NCBI RefSeq assembly: GCF_035222275.1
Contig: NC_085882.1
Location: forward strand, 689,501-753,500
Source: Podospora bellae-mahoneyi
Taxonomy: Eukaryota; Ascomycota; Sordariomycetes; Sordariales; Podosporaceae
Length of the DNA: 64,000 bases
Reading direction: 5' to 3'
Of the stretch, positions 24,640-36,150 are shown one piece after another (position 1 is the first letter of the stretch; each line of letters starts with the position of its first letter). The position numbers were made by a program, and so were the translations under genes. The notes beneath the pieces are model-generated. The model saw only the letters and a program-made list of their open reading frames with translations. It searched no databases and was not told the origin of the DNA.

Positions 24640-27600
24640 AAATATAAGGTCACGCCTCATAAGTTGTGACGTCGTGATGGTGCTAGCGACTACTGTGGTT
24701 TGGAGAGAAGGCCATCTTCCTTTTATAGGTATTTGAGGTATGTTGAAGAGAGTGGGGGCACAAAGGGCCGGAGTGGTCGCGGTTGGGTGTGAGGGGACTA
24801 CTAAAAGAAGCAGAAAAAAAAAGAAGGCTCTGTGCCGCCGGCCACAGCCCCTGGTTAAGGATGCCCATGGGGACGTCTTGCGTGACGTCGGGAGGGTCAC
24901 TCTGATGGTGGTGGATTACCCTCTGCCGGCTAATCATCGATCGGGTGCCTGGGCAGCTTGGATTGACCCAGAAACCCTGCTCCCGAAGTAGCCTGCCGTC
25001 CAAACCTTGTTTTGTCTGCATTGGCCGTCTTGGCCACATGAGACAATCGCAAATAGTGGATGCAACGATATAGTCAGGAGAATTCAAGACACACATGTCA
25101 ATACTTGCTTGGGCTGGATCAAAGAGACAATCCTCTTGTGTCTTGTTGATGTTCGAGACTTGTCAAAGGCCACCCTCCTTGCTGGCATGTTTGCCTCTGA
25201 GGCGTCATATTCGGTTGCTGCACCTGACCCAGCCTGGTGTACTTTTTCGGATCTCAACCCCACAAAAAGGTGAGAGAAATACCGACAAATCAGATGGGCA
25301 CCCAGGGAATCTTTGCATTCTGGAGATGGCGTCGCAGCCGGCCAGCGAATGGGAGGCCAGAAGGGCAGGACACCACATGCGAGGGGAAGTAGGGGGTTGC
25401 ATCGGCTTGGGAATACCTGCATCTGACAGGTCCTGGCACAACAGCCTTCATATCGACCAGAAATGAACAGAGATGAGAAATAGTGGCAGGTCGGCGCCAG
25501 TAACCGCTCGTTTGTGAACTCGAGAAGATCCAGTTCGGCTCGTTCAAGCTACAGCGACGCTAAGTGAGCAACGGGTGCGTCCAGAAACCATCACAACTCG
25601 GCAGCTCGTGACCGTGAGGGACGGATTGCGGGGGAGGGGAAAGATCGTCAGCAGGGCGTCAAGCCACCCAACTGGTAGGGGTTCAAGAGATGTTCAGTGC
25701 TGGTCCCTGCTCGATGCGGCTAGTGTATATGAAACCACAGCTGTGCTACCTCACCAATATGCATGCTTGTCAGCAAATGCCGTCTCGAAGCGAGCACAAC
25801 TTTGATTGTATTTCCCGGACAGGGACGGCACACGTGTTGCAAAGTGAGAAGTCAGACAAATTCCTCGGTCCACTTGGCTTGTAGTCGCCTCAGAGGCCAA
25901 GCCATGCCAAAGGGAATCCTTCAAAGCTTGATGAAGCTTGTCTGGCTTGTCAATGCTTGTCCTCTCGGTGTTCGAGCTGAACCGACGGCCTCGCAGCTCG
26001 ATGGGGGATGGTGTCTTCAGAGTTTGGTGCTGAATTCGACTGCTTTGAAGGTCGTTGGTGGGCAATGCCGAGTTTCCAGCGCTGACCAGAACGTGGAAGG
26101 TGGCAAGGCAATGTCAACGGGGGAAGCACCAGCCATTCAGGAGGCAACATGGGCCGGATCCAAATCGGGCTGAACGGCGTGGGTGTGAGGCCCCTGTCGG
26201 TCTGTTGCATCGATATCTGTTGGTCGGTGTGTGGCGCAACGCGATGATGGAAAAATGACGGGAACAACCAGATTGTCGAGTTCGTTTTTGGCTCTGTGAC
26301 TCGACCGGGCCTATGCAAGCGGAGTTGCGTCAGAAACTGGTGGCTTTTTGATGGCGCTCGCCCGCAGGCGCCGCTGAGTATGGTTCGCTGCCGGACGGTG
26401 AGCTCATCGAAAGAGGGTGGCGGTCATCCAAATGCGGCGACTGCTTGCAGACTGGCAATATTCGGCAGTCCTGACTCGTGTTTTTCGACTTTTCATGATG
26501 CGCGGTTTAGGAACCGCCGAGACTCTTCCCTTGTTGTTGGGCTTCTGTGTGATGAACAAGCAATGAAGCTGAGAATGTGGAGGTTTTTTTTATTCAGCAA
26601 AAGGTGGCTGGTCAGTGCGCTCGCGACGCTAGGGAGCGGGGGCGGCAGCTCCACACTCCAGGCGTGCCAAGCCAATCAACGCAGAGGTGGGGTTTTCAGG
26701 AACAACGGGAGTTAGCTGTACGGCCGGAAGAGATATTTTCCTCCGATTTGTGAACTGGTGGTCCCTTTTAAAGCAGTCCGGGTGTCAATGGCCTCGTTGA
26801 GGCAGTGAACGGGCAGTGAAGATGTGTTTTAGAGGCCAACAGCCAACTGCGGGGACCCCAGTTGGGCTTAGCCAGTTGACAGTTCGATGGTGTCAACTTT
26901 TCAATTCACAGTGAACTGCTCTTGACAGAAAGGCCGGCCGACACCGAGAGTCCACCGTAGACCGAACCAGACGCCGCTACGTGCGCAGTTGAACAAAACA
27001 TCAAACCCTGCATGCGGAGCGTCGATAGAGCCGGTTTGATACGAGGTGCAGTCCGATTAAGCTCGATTCCCCACTGAGCGGGAGATCTCCACTTGGTGTC
27101 CAGCGATCATGGATTCATGGATTCAAGGGAGCCCTGACATTCAGACACGACCCGCACATTCGGCCGTTCAGACGTCAACGGTAGACAGCTCAATGGGCCG
27201 ATAGCTGAAATCTCTATTGTGACAGCTTTTGATATCACAACTCATAAACAGGAATATTTCGAAACGTGCGCGGCCTAGCCAATCCATACAATATTTTCGC
27301 GCGTCGAATCCTCTAGACTCCGGTCCAGTTCGGGTCGTACAATCCAGAGTCGGAACACAGCCCAGACCGGGTAGCGGGAAACACCCGGACTGGGCAATGT
27401 GTAAGACACTATCGAGGCCAAGAGACGGCTCGTCCAAGAGTAAGGACATACATAAACAACACAAAAAGGTCCAGATCGACACTTCTGCTTTGGGATCTCA
27501 CAATGCATTCTTTCCTCGTGTTGGAGAGAATCCTCCGGGTGTCGGGCCGTGTTCATAGGCCTCCAGCGCGGCAACCTCCCAGCCCGCCACAAGCGCTACC

Positions 27601-27816
27601 CGGAATCTCGGCACAGTCTTGGCCCCCAAGAAAGCAAGGCGATGATCTGCTGCTGTGTTCGAGCACAGCGTCAACTAAAACTCTGATATTCAGCCTTGTG
27701 TGGTTGGTTCGGCGTGGTGAGGGAGCCCAAGATGTCCTGATGATAGGTTGCTGAGTCAAAAGACGTGCTCAAACAATATTCGAAGCTGCCTGAGGAGGGT
27801 GGGTAGACAAGCTCTT
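24640..27816. other. Three-kilobase stretch without a supported gene
   Basis: Base composition is ordinary, not AT-rich, yet no ORF longer than about 140 codons occurs. I recognise no domain, tRNA, rRNA or transposon end. ORFs at 25763-26173 and 26296-26715 lack splice partners and family patterns. It may hold non-coding transcripts or a gene too diverged to see. Confidence 0.45.
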
Positions 27817-29685
27817 TCACCCTTCCAGATCTCTTTCCTTCAGCAGTTCTTTCAGGTCAAAGACGATTTCCACCATGATCGCCTCTTTACAGGGATGCCC
27901 CTTGGCGGTCTCAAATCTTGTGCGAGCTGCGACGACCATATTTCGCTGCTGGTCGTAATGGGGCCATTCCTCAGGTTTGTCAAGTACCATTTCATCCCCC
28001 TTTACAATCCACTTGTGTTCCAAGTCGGGCCCAGAAATTCGCCTTTCCAGGTCCAAAATCCGACATGTCCAATTACGAGTTGAACAGTCCAGTGCGAGAT
28101 AGATACCTACGATCTCGATTTCCTCCAAGAAGCCAGGCTTGCATCTCCCCGCCATTTCGTGTGAGTAAACAAGCAGGCCTCTGGTGACGTTTCCGCGGTT
28201 CTCCTCCATCTTCTCTCTTGTGCTCGTCGGAGGGGTTGCGGAAGGCATGAAGAAGCTGATGTTTGGATAGAGGTCTCCCTTAGGGAACGAGTCCAAGTAC
28301 CGGTAGGATCCCATTCCCCGTGGAAATGCGATCATGAACCCCCGATCAGGTATCTTCATGGATGGCCCCACGTCGATAACCTCAAAGCCCTTCATCGCCT
28401 CGTCCATCTCAGTACCATATAAAGGGTAGATTCGAGAGAAGTAGGTGACGAGGATATCCGTGTCTTTCCGAGTTGTCAAATCTTGTATCTCAAGGGGCGT
28501 GGTTTTCGCAATAGTGGAGGTGCTCTCTGCCAATGCTGTGTTGCTATCACTGTCACTACCCCCGACTTCAGGCGTAGAGTCGCTGTGTTTTGACCGCAAT
28601 GTCCCCTGATTGCCTACCAAGTCTACTCCCAAGCTAATGAGTGTAACCGGCGCGCGAGCCCGCATGAACTTCTTGTCCCTACCGAGAAGCGGGAGGCAAG
28701 TGATTGACCGTGCCCTGACATCTTCCTGGGCCCAGTGTAGCTCCACACAGTTCAACACAGCCAACACCCAGTAGGGGGACATGGTGTAAATCAAAGGCGT
28801 AGTCAGTGATAACCCAGCATTGGACATAGTGAAAGGTGGTGTCAGCTTGGGCGCAAAGCTGGGTCGCACTCCTCCTTGGGAGGCAAAGTCACTCGGGTGG
28901 TGGGCGAGTAGCGTATTGTCGGATGAATCGGTGTTGAAGGCAAGGATGCTTTGGTCGTCAGACACCTTGATAATTTCCTCCTGAAGCCTCCTAAACGCGT
29001 TTTGACTTCCTTCCCCGTAGAGTAATGGCATGCTGATTCCGAAAATGCCGAGCAATGAATATGTGATGTCCTCCTCCCGCGTCGTCACTCTTCGAGAAGC
29101 CCAACTCATCCGTTGTGCGACGCTGCAGACAGCGACCCGCCTGGTACCTCTCAAACAGCTTTCGTCAATCCCTGTGATTTCGCGAATAAGAACTGCCAAC
29201 GCCTGCTTGGTTCCCATCTGCACCCATTCTCTTGTGTAGAATACGATATTAGACGGCGCTAGAAGCTCTTGTAGGGTCCAGCCGCGTGTAAACCACCGAG
29301 ACCGACGAAACAAGGTCAATACATCCAGGTTACTTTCCCTTGACGGTATCCTAACGTCTGACAGGTAGACATAGCAGACTTGGGCGTTTTCGTACCACGC
29401 ATACATCGAATTGATGGCCTCAGACAGCTCGGCCGAGCTCGTTTTGTCAATGCAGACAGTATCTGCCCATAAGTAGCCGAGCCCGTTCTCCCGTGCGCGT
29501 TTACACGCTGCGTAGATCTTTTCGAAGCCTAGATGCTTGAACTTTCGTATTCTTGTTACACGTTTGGTCCACTGCTGGAAGCTGGCTTCTGTTGCTTCCC
29601 AGGTATGAGATAGAATGGCGTACGGGGGTATATAGGTTCCGTAAAATTCCTCAATCTGAAGGCTAGACACATTGATGAGTCGCAT
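27817..29685 (-). CDS. HET-domain protein (heterokaryon incompatibility type)
   Basis: A single exon of 622 residues starting MRLINVSSLQIEEF, the usual HET start. The HET domain is complete: PPYAILSHTW near residue 20, YLWADTVCIDK near 72, SEAINSMYAWY, CYVYLSD, then RWFTRGWTLQELLAP near 135 and EDITYSLLGIFGISMPLLYGEG near 210. The remaining 370 residues are a variable region without a recognised repeat. Proteins of this family trigger cell death when incompatible hyphae fuse, usually under control of a partner NLR. It is intact, which contrasts with the disrupted HET gene at 40 kb. Confidence 0.9.
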   Translation of the reverse strand: MRLINVSSLQIEEFYGTYIPPYAILSHTWEATEASFQQWTKRVTRIRKFKHLGFEKIYAACKRARENGLGYLWADTVCIDKTSSAELSEAINSMYAWYENAQVCYVYLSDVRIPSRESNLDVLTLFRRSRWFTRGWTLQELLAPSNIVFYTREWVQMGTKQALAVLIREITGIDESCLRGTRRVAVCSVAQRMSWASRRVTTREEDITYSLLGIFGISMPLLYGEGSQNAFRRLQEEIIKVSDDQSILAFNTDSSDNTLLAHHPSDFASQGGVRPSFAPKLTPPFTMSNAGLSLTTPLIYTMSPYWVLAVLNCVELHWAQEDVRARSITCLPLLGRDKKFMRARAPVTLISLGVDLVGNQGTLRSKHSDSTPEVGGSDSDSNTALAESTSTIAKTTPLEIQDLTTRKDTDILVTYFSRIYPLYGTEMDEAMKGFEVIDVGPSMKIPDRGFMIAFPRGMGSYRYLDSFPKGDLYPNISFFMPSATPPTSTREKMEENRGNVTRGLLVYSHEMAGRCKPGFLEEIEIVGIYLALDCSTRNWTCRILDLERRISGPDLEHKWIVKGDEMVLDKPEEWPHYDQQRNMVVAARTRFETAKGHPCKEAIMVEIVFDLKELLKERDLEG

Positions 29686-29932
29686 ATCGTAGGCATTCCG
29701 TCCTGGCCTTAGTGATTGAATATGGACGGATGATGGACATAATGGGATTGACGCGCTTCAGGAGGCGCCTCCGTTGAGGTGACATCGGCGAGCGGGGGCG
29801 CTGCCAAGGTGCGGCTTCATTGGCTGCGTGTTGACAGGATTGGAAGAATTGTTAGATACAAGCGGTAGGAAGGCCAGAAACATCTGTCAAACTCTCTGAT
29901 TGTTAAGACTTGCTTGCAATATCTCTTGATGA

Positions 29933-30387
29933 TCATAACTTGGCTCGCAATCCAGAGCCTAGGCGCCAGCTTTCTACGTCCTCCATCTTGTAAACCTCAT
30001 AAGCTGGCTCCTCGTATGGGTGTGCCCTATCGGTTGCGTTAGCTGACATGGCAATTCAAGAGACATCATCTCCAACACATACTTCTTCAGAGCTTCCACG
30101 GCGCGTTTGGCCACGGCCTTTCCCACACACAGTGTCTCAACCCGAGCCTCTTCTTCCTCAGCGAGTACGTTGATTTTTCCCTTGTAAGGTTTGGCACCGT
30201 GTCCCGGTTTGAACTGTCCAGTTCCCAATGCTGTCCAGCAACATTCTGTGTAATTGCCAGCTCCGGGATAACGGCCTGCCCCAGCAGCAAAGACGGCGTC
30301 TTTGCAAATTCGAAGGTGGGAGGTTGGGACGTAGAAGACGAGTTTGTACTGAGGGTTTCTGCTGGAACGAAATAGAAACGATGTCAT
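29933..30387 (-). CDS. Nif3/YqfO-like CutA-fold protein
   Basis: Two exons, 30387-30083 and 30026-29933, give 132 residues. The 56-bp intron (GTATGT to GATAG) interrupts a lysine codon, and splicing creates ALKKAHPYEEPAYEVYKM, the hallmark of the family. The first exon carries YKLVFYVPTSHL, AGAGRYPGAGNYTECCW, GTGQFKPGHGAKP and EARVETLCV. This matches the regulatory insert domain of bacterial YqfO/Nif3, here as a stand-alone fungal protein with a ferredoxin-like fold that probably forms trimers. Function is unknown; a metal- or nucleotide-sensing role is only suggested for relatives. Confidence 0.88.
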
Positions 30388-31150
30388 TTTTGCACTTGAA
30401 ATGAACGTTGTTTGTACAGCAGGAACTTGGTTTTTGTCTCAGCAGCTTAGGGTGGGCGAAGAAAAGAGAATGTCACGGTGGAAAATGCGGGGCAGAGTTG
30501 CGTGGAGACACATCGCGATGGCCCAAGAGAGAGGACCCTAACCCTGAGATGCTGGTGGTGATCACCAGCCAAAGAGTCCCATGCTCAGAAGACAGTTTAG
30601 ATTTGGTAAAAATTGCTGAAACCGCCGGATGGGGGACACACATCGTCTGGAAATGATACAATACATTCAATGAGTAAGGCCCGGCCTATGAGAACTCGAT
30701 CAATTCCACATATTTACATCTCATAACCATGGGCATAAATGACTTTCTTAGAACTTAACCCAGAAATTCTAAATCTCTACGGTGGTAGGGTGCATTGTGA
30801 GATATGAAGGCATAAGCTGGGGCAAAGTCTCTCGAAAATCTGTGGTAGCGTCTGTCCTGAGCTAGGACGGGATCCAGCATAAGGTCCCCAGAACCCTTCT
30901 CATGGATAGGCGCAACACCCACTGCCTTGACATTGGCGAGATGCAAGATGCAAGCCCCAGAGGAACGTAGTTCCAAACTATTTCCATCTGAATATATCAC
31001 GTCCCACGTGAAAAAGCTTGCACTGTGCTCGAAGCAATCTGGAATAAAAGAGCACTCTGCCCATCGAAATTCTCCGCCATTTTCTCAATTTTCATCTCCC
31101 TCTCGGCTTCTCTTTCTCACTTTGTGAATCCGTCCTCAAAGTCGTGTAGC
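30388..31150. other. Divergent promoter region, no gene seen
   Basis: This lies between the Nif3-like gene (minus) and the amidase (plus). A pyrimidine-rich tract at about 31070-31120 precedes the amidase start, as is common for fungal promoters. Confidence 0.5.
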
Positions 31151-31672
31151 ATGTCGATTCAGAGCTCAAATTGGCAGACCCCGGCGGAGAAGCGCAAGAG
31201 CCTTCTTGCCAGTATACGCGACGATTGGAAGCTCTCACCAGAGGACCTAGTGAAAGCAAAAAGCCAGCGCGACATCACCGGTGTAGTGCCAGAGCACTTG
31301 GAAGCCGCCGAAGCGTCGATCTTAGCCAAAAACGCCCCAGATATTGTCAGTCACGTGAAAGACGGGACCTACAGTGCTCTACAGGTCACCACGGCCTTTT
31401 GTAAGGCCCCAGCCATTGCCTACCAAGTTGTAAGCCTTCCACATACCTCGTCTTTCTCTCCAGAGAGATAGAAGTACAGGTATGCTAACGTGCCCTGATT
31501 TTTCGTAAGGCGACTGTCTTCATGAACTCTTCTTTGACCAGGCCTTGGAACGTGCCAAGGCTCTCCACGCTGGTTTCAAGGAGACAGGAACGGTCTCTGG
31601 ACCTCTCTACGGCCTTCCCATCAGTTTGAAGGACCAGTTTCACATCAAAGACGTCTATACGACTATGGGTTA

Positions 31673-34356
31673 GGTTGGATGACCAGGAAATGGCCCACCC
31701 ACAGAGGTGGCCCACATTGGCTTAAACTTACCAGTGCCATTTTCCACACTAAACCCTCAACAACCCTGGACCTCCGAAAGCCCCCCCAAACTTTATATTC
31801 CACCCCCAGAGGTCAAAAATGGACCATTTCTTTTTCTTTCTTTTGCTCCAGGTACCCATCAATGGCCAAATATACCGAGGATATCGCAAATGCCGAACAA
31901 GACATTTTTGCTGGTATAAGCTAGCGTAAAGCGTCCCACAAGCACGGGGTTCCACATTCTACACTAAGGCACCGTATCTTAGGAACCTAGGTATGACGAA
32001 CCCCTATCCAGAACCTCTGACAGGGATACCGGTTGAAGGCTGCTTCTGAATACTCCTGGTTCGGTACAGCTAAATAGTGTACGACAAGATGTCTCAATGT
32101 AATCACGAGATACTGTAACTACAACTTGAATTGCATACTGCGGAACTGTCTATCTACACCGGCCAGTTCCTCCGTATATATAGATCAGGGGACCGTGGAC
32201 CGTTGACCCACAGACGGTCCTCGGTCCTCTCCGGATTGGCCGACACTGGACGGTGGACCGTGAGACCCACCACGGTCCCCGGTACCCACCTTATTGGTCC
32301 GTTCCGTCCTACTGGACCGTGAGCCCCGCTCGATCGTACGGTCCAGCCCTGATTGGTCCGGTGTGCCCCACTGTCTCCCAAAACCGTGACACCTATCCTA
32401 AAAAATTTACTTTAATATAATAATCTAGGTCCTTTATTCTATTTAACGTATATAGACTTTTTATTATTTTTATTAAAGACTTTATAATTAAATTATTTTT
32501 TCCTTAACGTTTTATTATTTTTATTTTATTATAATTATATTTATTTTTAAGTTTAATTTAGTTAATAATAAAATATAAGTTAAAAAACTTATTAATATTC
32601 TCCGGAGTAATTTCGTTAACTTTAATATAATTAATTTTTTTACTTACTTTTATTTTAATATTAAAATAACGGCTAATAAAGCGAATTACTTAATACTTCC
32701 TAATGGAGTAAATATCGGCTTATTTAGCTAGTATATTAGCCGCTAGAGCTTTTACGTTAGCGTAGGTAGGAGCGTAGCTAAGGCTTTCCTAACGAAGGAT
32801 CCATTAAACGATAAGGTTTTCCTGGCCCTAAGTAAGCCGCTATTAATTTTTATAGGGCTGTTTGTAAACCTAGTGTCACGGTTTTGGGAGACAGTGGGGC
32901 ACACCGGACCAACCAGGGCTGGACCGTACGATCGAGCGGGGCTCACGGTCCAGTATCGGCCAATCCGGAGAGGACCGAGGACCGTCTGTAAGTCAACGGT
33001 CCACGGTCCCCTGATCTATATATACGGAGGAACTGGCTGGCGTAGATAGACAGTTCTGCAGTATGCAATTCAAGTTGTAGTTACAGTATCTTGTGATTAC
33101 ATTGAGACATCTTGTTGTGCACTCTCTAGCTGCACCGAACCAGGATTGTTCAGAAGTAGCCTTCAACCAGTATCCCTGTCAGAGGTTCTGTACAGGGGTT
33201 TGTCATAATAGGAAAGCCTTCTTTCCTAGGGTAATTTTTAAAAGCTAAAATCTTTAAAAATAATAGTTTAAAAACTAATTTAATAAAGATTAATATATAA
33301 CCGTATTATCGAACGATTAAACTAGTAACGACTTTATTATAAAATAGTTTAAAGAAACTTTTATTTTAAAAGCTTAATTAAGGGACCTATTAAAATTATA
33401 TTTTTTTACTTATAATAACTATAGTTTATATACTACTAACGATTTTATAATTTAAAATTATAGGAATAAAATTTATTTTCTTTTTTTATTTCCTTATTAT
33501 TCTTACGTCCTTTAACCCTTGAATATTAATTACTTTTTTAACATAAAAAAAGTATATAAAAGGCTTATAATTATAAATATCGTTTTTATTAATTATATGT
33601 TTAACGGTAAAATTAATTTAATTTAGTTATATAACCTTATCCGTAAGTAAGGCTTTAAGAAAAAAAATATTATTAACGGCTAGCGTAGGATAGGATTATA
33701 GTCTATAGGTAAGTATAAACCACTCTCTTTAAGTTAGGTAGTAGTCCTTATAGTACCGTTAAATCTCTCTTTAAAAATACTTACTTTTTATACTATGGAG
33801 GATTCTTAGGTAACTAAAGAGGTTAGTGACCTACTTAAGAACTATACGCCGGCTGGAAAACGGCTTGCAGTAAGGACTTTTATTAGTACTATACTTATAT
33901 TAAGATCTAAAGTATTTATCTATAAAGCTAATACGGTAAAGTACTAATAAAACGCCTATAAAGCCTAGGACGTAAAGAAGAGGCGTAATTTAAATAGAGA
34001 AGATTCGAATTCTAAGTTTGTCAGGCTTTATAACTTGGAAGAGGCTCGTATTAAAGGGAGGGTGGTGGAGGAAGAAGTGGTGCCTAAGGAGGATGTGGAG
34101 CAGCCGGAGCCAGCCGAGCCTGTGCGGCGTAGCACACGTTATCGGGTTCAAACCCGGCGTAAGAGGGAAGCAGATGCAATGTCTGACTCTGACAGTGATT
34201 GAGCTACATTTTGGTATAACTTCCATAGAAATTGACCCAATATTGGTCTTGTTGTGGGGAGTGTAAGCATTCAGGGGTAATCTCATTAAGGTTGTGTGGC
34301 TGGTGTGGGGGTGGTGGTCTATATCCGTGGGTGGGCCATTTCCTGGTCATCCAACC
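31673..34356 (+). mobile_element. Fot1/pogo-type DNA transposon, degraded, TA target site
   Basis: Perfect 30-bp terminal inverted repeats (31673-31702 and 34327-34356, starting GGTTGGATGACC) are flanked by a TA duplication at 31671-31672 and 34357-34358. Removing it restores the amidase frame (TATGGGTTACGTTGG). The transposase starts at 31862 (MAKYTEDIANAEQD) and shows a psq-type helix-turn-helix pattern (RKASHKHGVPHSTLRHR) with an in-frame stop, then is cut by a second element. The transposase C-terminus near 34010-34202 (RRSTRYRVQTRRKR) is still GC-normal. The middle (33225-34000) is AT-rich with many stops, as RIP leaves. TIR length, TA target and psq motif point to Tc1/mariner, Fot1/pogo branch. 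Not autonomous. Confidence 0.85.
31994..33205. mobile_element. Nested element with long inverted arms
   Basis: Left arm 31994-32391 and right arm 32874-33205 are inverted copies of each other. They end in TGACGAACCCC and GGGGTTTGTCA and are flanked by TA on both sides (31992-31993, 33206-33207). The left arm is longer by an internal stretch of about 65 bp. Each arm carries a TATATA-type box (about 33018 in the right arm). The 480-bp centre is AT-rich and without ORFs. The TA flank and inverted arms fit a non-autonomous, long-TIR transposon sitting inside the Fot1-like element. An alternative is two LTR-like copies in opposite orientation, since the arms run TG to CA. It is old enough for the centre to be degraded, while the arms are well kept. 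Confidence 0.65.
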
Positions 34357-36150
34357 TACGTTGGATGGATAGGCAGCAACCTCGGCATCAAGGACCCCAA
34401 CCAGGCTCACAAGATCGAGAGTCAAATCACTACAGGACTCCTATCTTTGGGTGCAGTGTTATGCTGCAAAACGGGACTCCCGCAGACACTTCTCTTTGGT
34501 GAGACGAAAAACAACATCATCGGCGAAACACTAAACCCGCATAACCAGCATCTGTCATGTGGTGGTTCTCCGGAGGCAAGGATGCGTTTCAAGCCTTGGG
34601 GGCAGTGTGCTAGGCGTTGAGACAGATATCGGCGGCTCAGTTCGCATTCCTGCTGCGTTCAACGGAATCTTTTCCCTCAAGCCTACCCCCGAACGAGTTT
34701 TGTACCGCGACGTCGCCAACATCAATACCGGCCAGAATACATACCGACACACTGTTGGTTTCCTCAGCACGTCCGTTGGATGGCTCGAGCTTGCCATTTG
34801 TGCTGCGTTTTCCACCAAACCTTGGGAGCAGCAGTGGTGCCGATTCCCTTCCGTCAAGATGTCCTCGATGAACATCGGTGCCGGGCTAGAGGTGATGGAA
34901 CAGCTTCAAAGCCGTTAAAACTCGGAATTCTTTGGTACGCACCTGTTCTCCCACGCCTATTGACTCTCATGACAGACATATCTGCTTCCTTAATATGCCT
35001 ACCTATCGTCATTGAAGATATATCAATCCCTTCATAACACCTACTACTATCTTTCAATACATATTCACTTTTTCCTTGGCACTTACTTTCTATGTCTTAA
35101 TGTCTCTTCACTATGTTTCGACCCCTATTTTCTGTCCTTCACCACATGTTTACTATTTCAGCACGTACTTGCTTTCCTTTTATGCATTCTAGTGTTTCCC
35201 GATAGCCATTGACTGTCCTTTCACACCCGCTCACCGTCTTACTACTTTTAAGCTAATTAAGTGTGTCATTAGGACTGATCAAGCTGTTGGCCCGCACCCT
35301 CCCATCACCAGGGGTCTCCATCATGTCGCAGATGCCCTCAGGGCAGCTGGGCATAAGGTGGTCGATTGGGAGCCGCCGCTTCAAGCTACCGCTAAGCGGG
35401 TGCATGTAAGCCTCCCTCTAGGTTATCTTCAATGTCGGAATTGCTTGGCTGCAGACTGATAACAATCCGGCGTGCCCGTAGGTCTCCTTGCTCTTAGCAG
35501 ACGGCAGGAACGACACCACTCCCGCCTCGCCCTTTCAGGGGAGCCCCTAATCCCCGACCTCGAGGAAGCATTCCAGCATAAGCCGCCGATCGACCTCCTC
35601 GAGTGTCAGAATCTCACCTTAGAAGGGCTTGAGTACGAAGCCGCGCATTCTGATAATTGGAACTCGACGAGCGAGAGCAACGGCCAGATCGTGAATGCCG
35701 TCATCATGCCAGTGGCCCCGCACGCCGCGGTGATTCCAGGTAAATATTATCATACTGGTTATAGACGCCGCATTGCACCGCCGGAAGCTGTGTTTCAAGC
35801 TGACGATAAACAAAGAGCCTACACCGAAGTTATCAATTTGATGAACTACTCAGCGGCTGTCATCCCCATGACCAAGGCAGACAAGGCGATCGACGTGGTC
35901 CCAGAGGGCAATGATGCCTACAGACCTCTCAACGACGTCGATAAACAAAATTGGGAGGCCTGTAAGTCCTTCCCTTCTCCCCCCACTTACTCTACCTTGG
36001 GTTCTAACGCCTGGCTCCGCAGATGATCCCGAGATCTACGACGGGGCCCCAGTTGGCGTGCAGATTGTGGCCCGGAAATTTGAAGAGTGAAAAGGTCCTG
36101 GCCATTGCTGGAATCGTCACTGCGTGTTTGAAACGTGGCAGTTTGTTGTG

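Larger units (their letters stand above)
31151..36150 (+). pseudogene. Amidase (amidase-signature family) pseudogene, split by a transposon
   Basis: The gene starts MSIQSSNWQTPAEKRK at 31151 and reads up to DQFHIKDVYTTMG at 31670, where a 2.7-kb DNA transposon is inserted at a TA. The coding sequence resumes at 34359 with VGWIGSNLG. The catalytic glycine-serine signature is recognisable at 34560-34660 (CGGSP, then ALGGSVLGVETDIGGSVRIP). After a long intron (34935-35272 if GTACGC is the donor) come GPHPPITR, AAGHKVVDWEPP, ALSGEPLIPDLEEA, MNYSAAVIPMTKADK and GAPVGVQIVARKFEE. Besides the insertion there are frame changes within the serine signature and near 35500, and a stop at about 36090. Relatives are fungal acetamidases/general amidases that hydrolyse amides to acid and ammonia. 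It is not functional as read. Confidence 0.85.

Noticed and set aside
34140-34160. tRNA T-loop-like GGGTTCAAACCC
   Set aside because: It lies inside the transposase C-terminal coding sequence and no acceptor stem, D-arm or anticodon arm can be folded around it.
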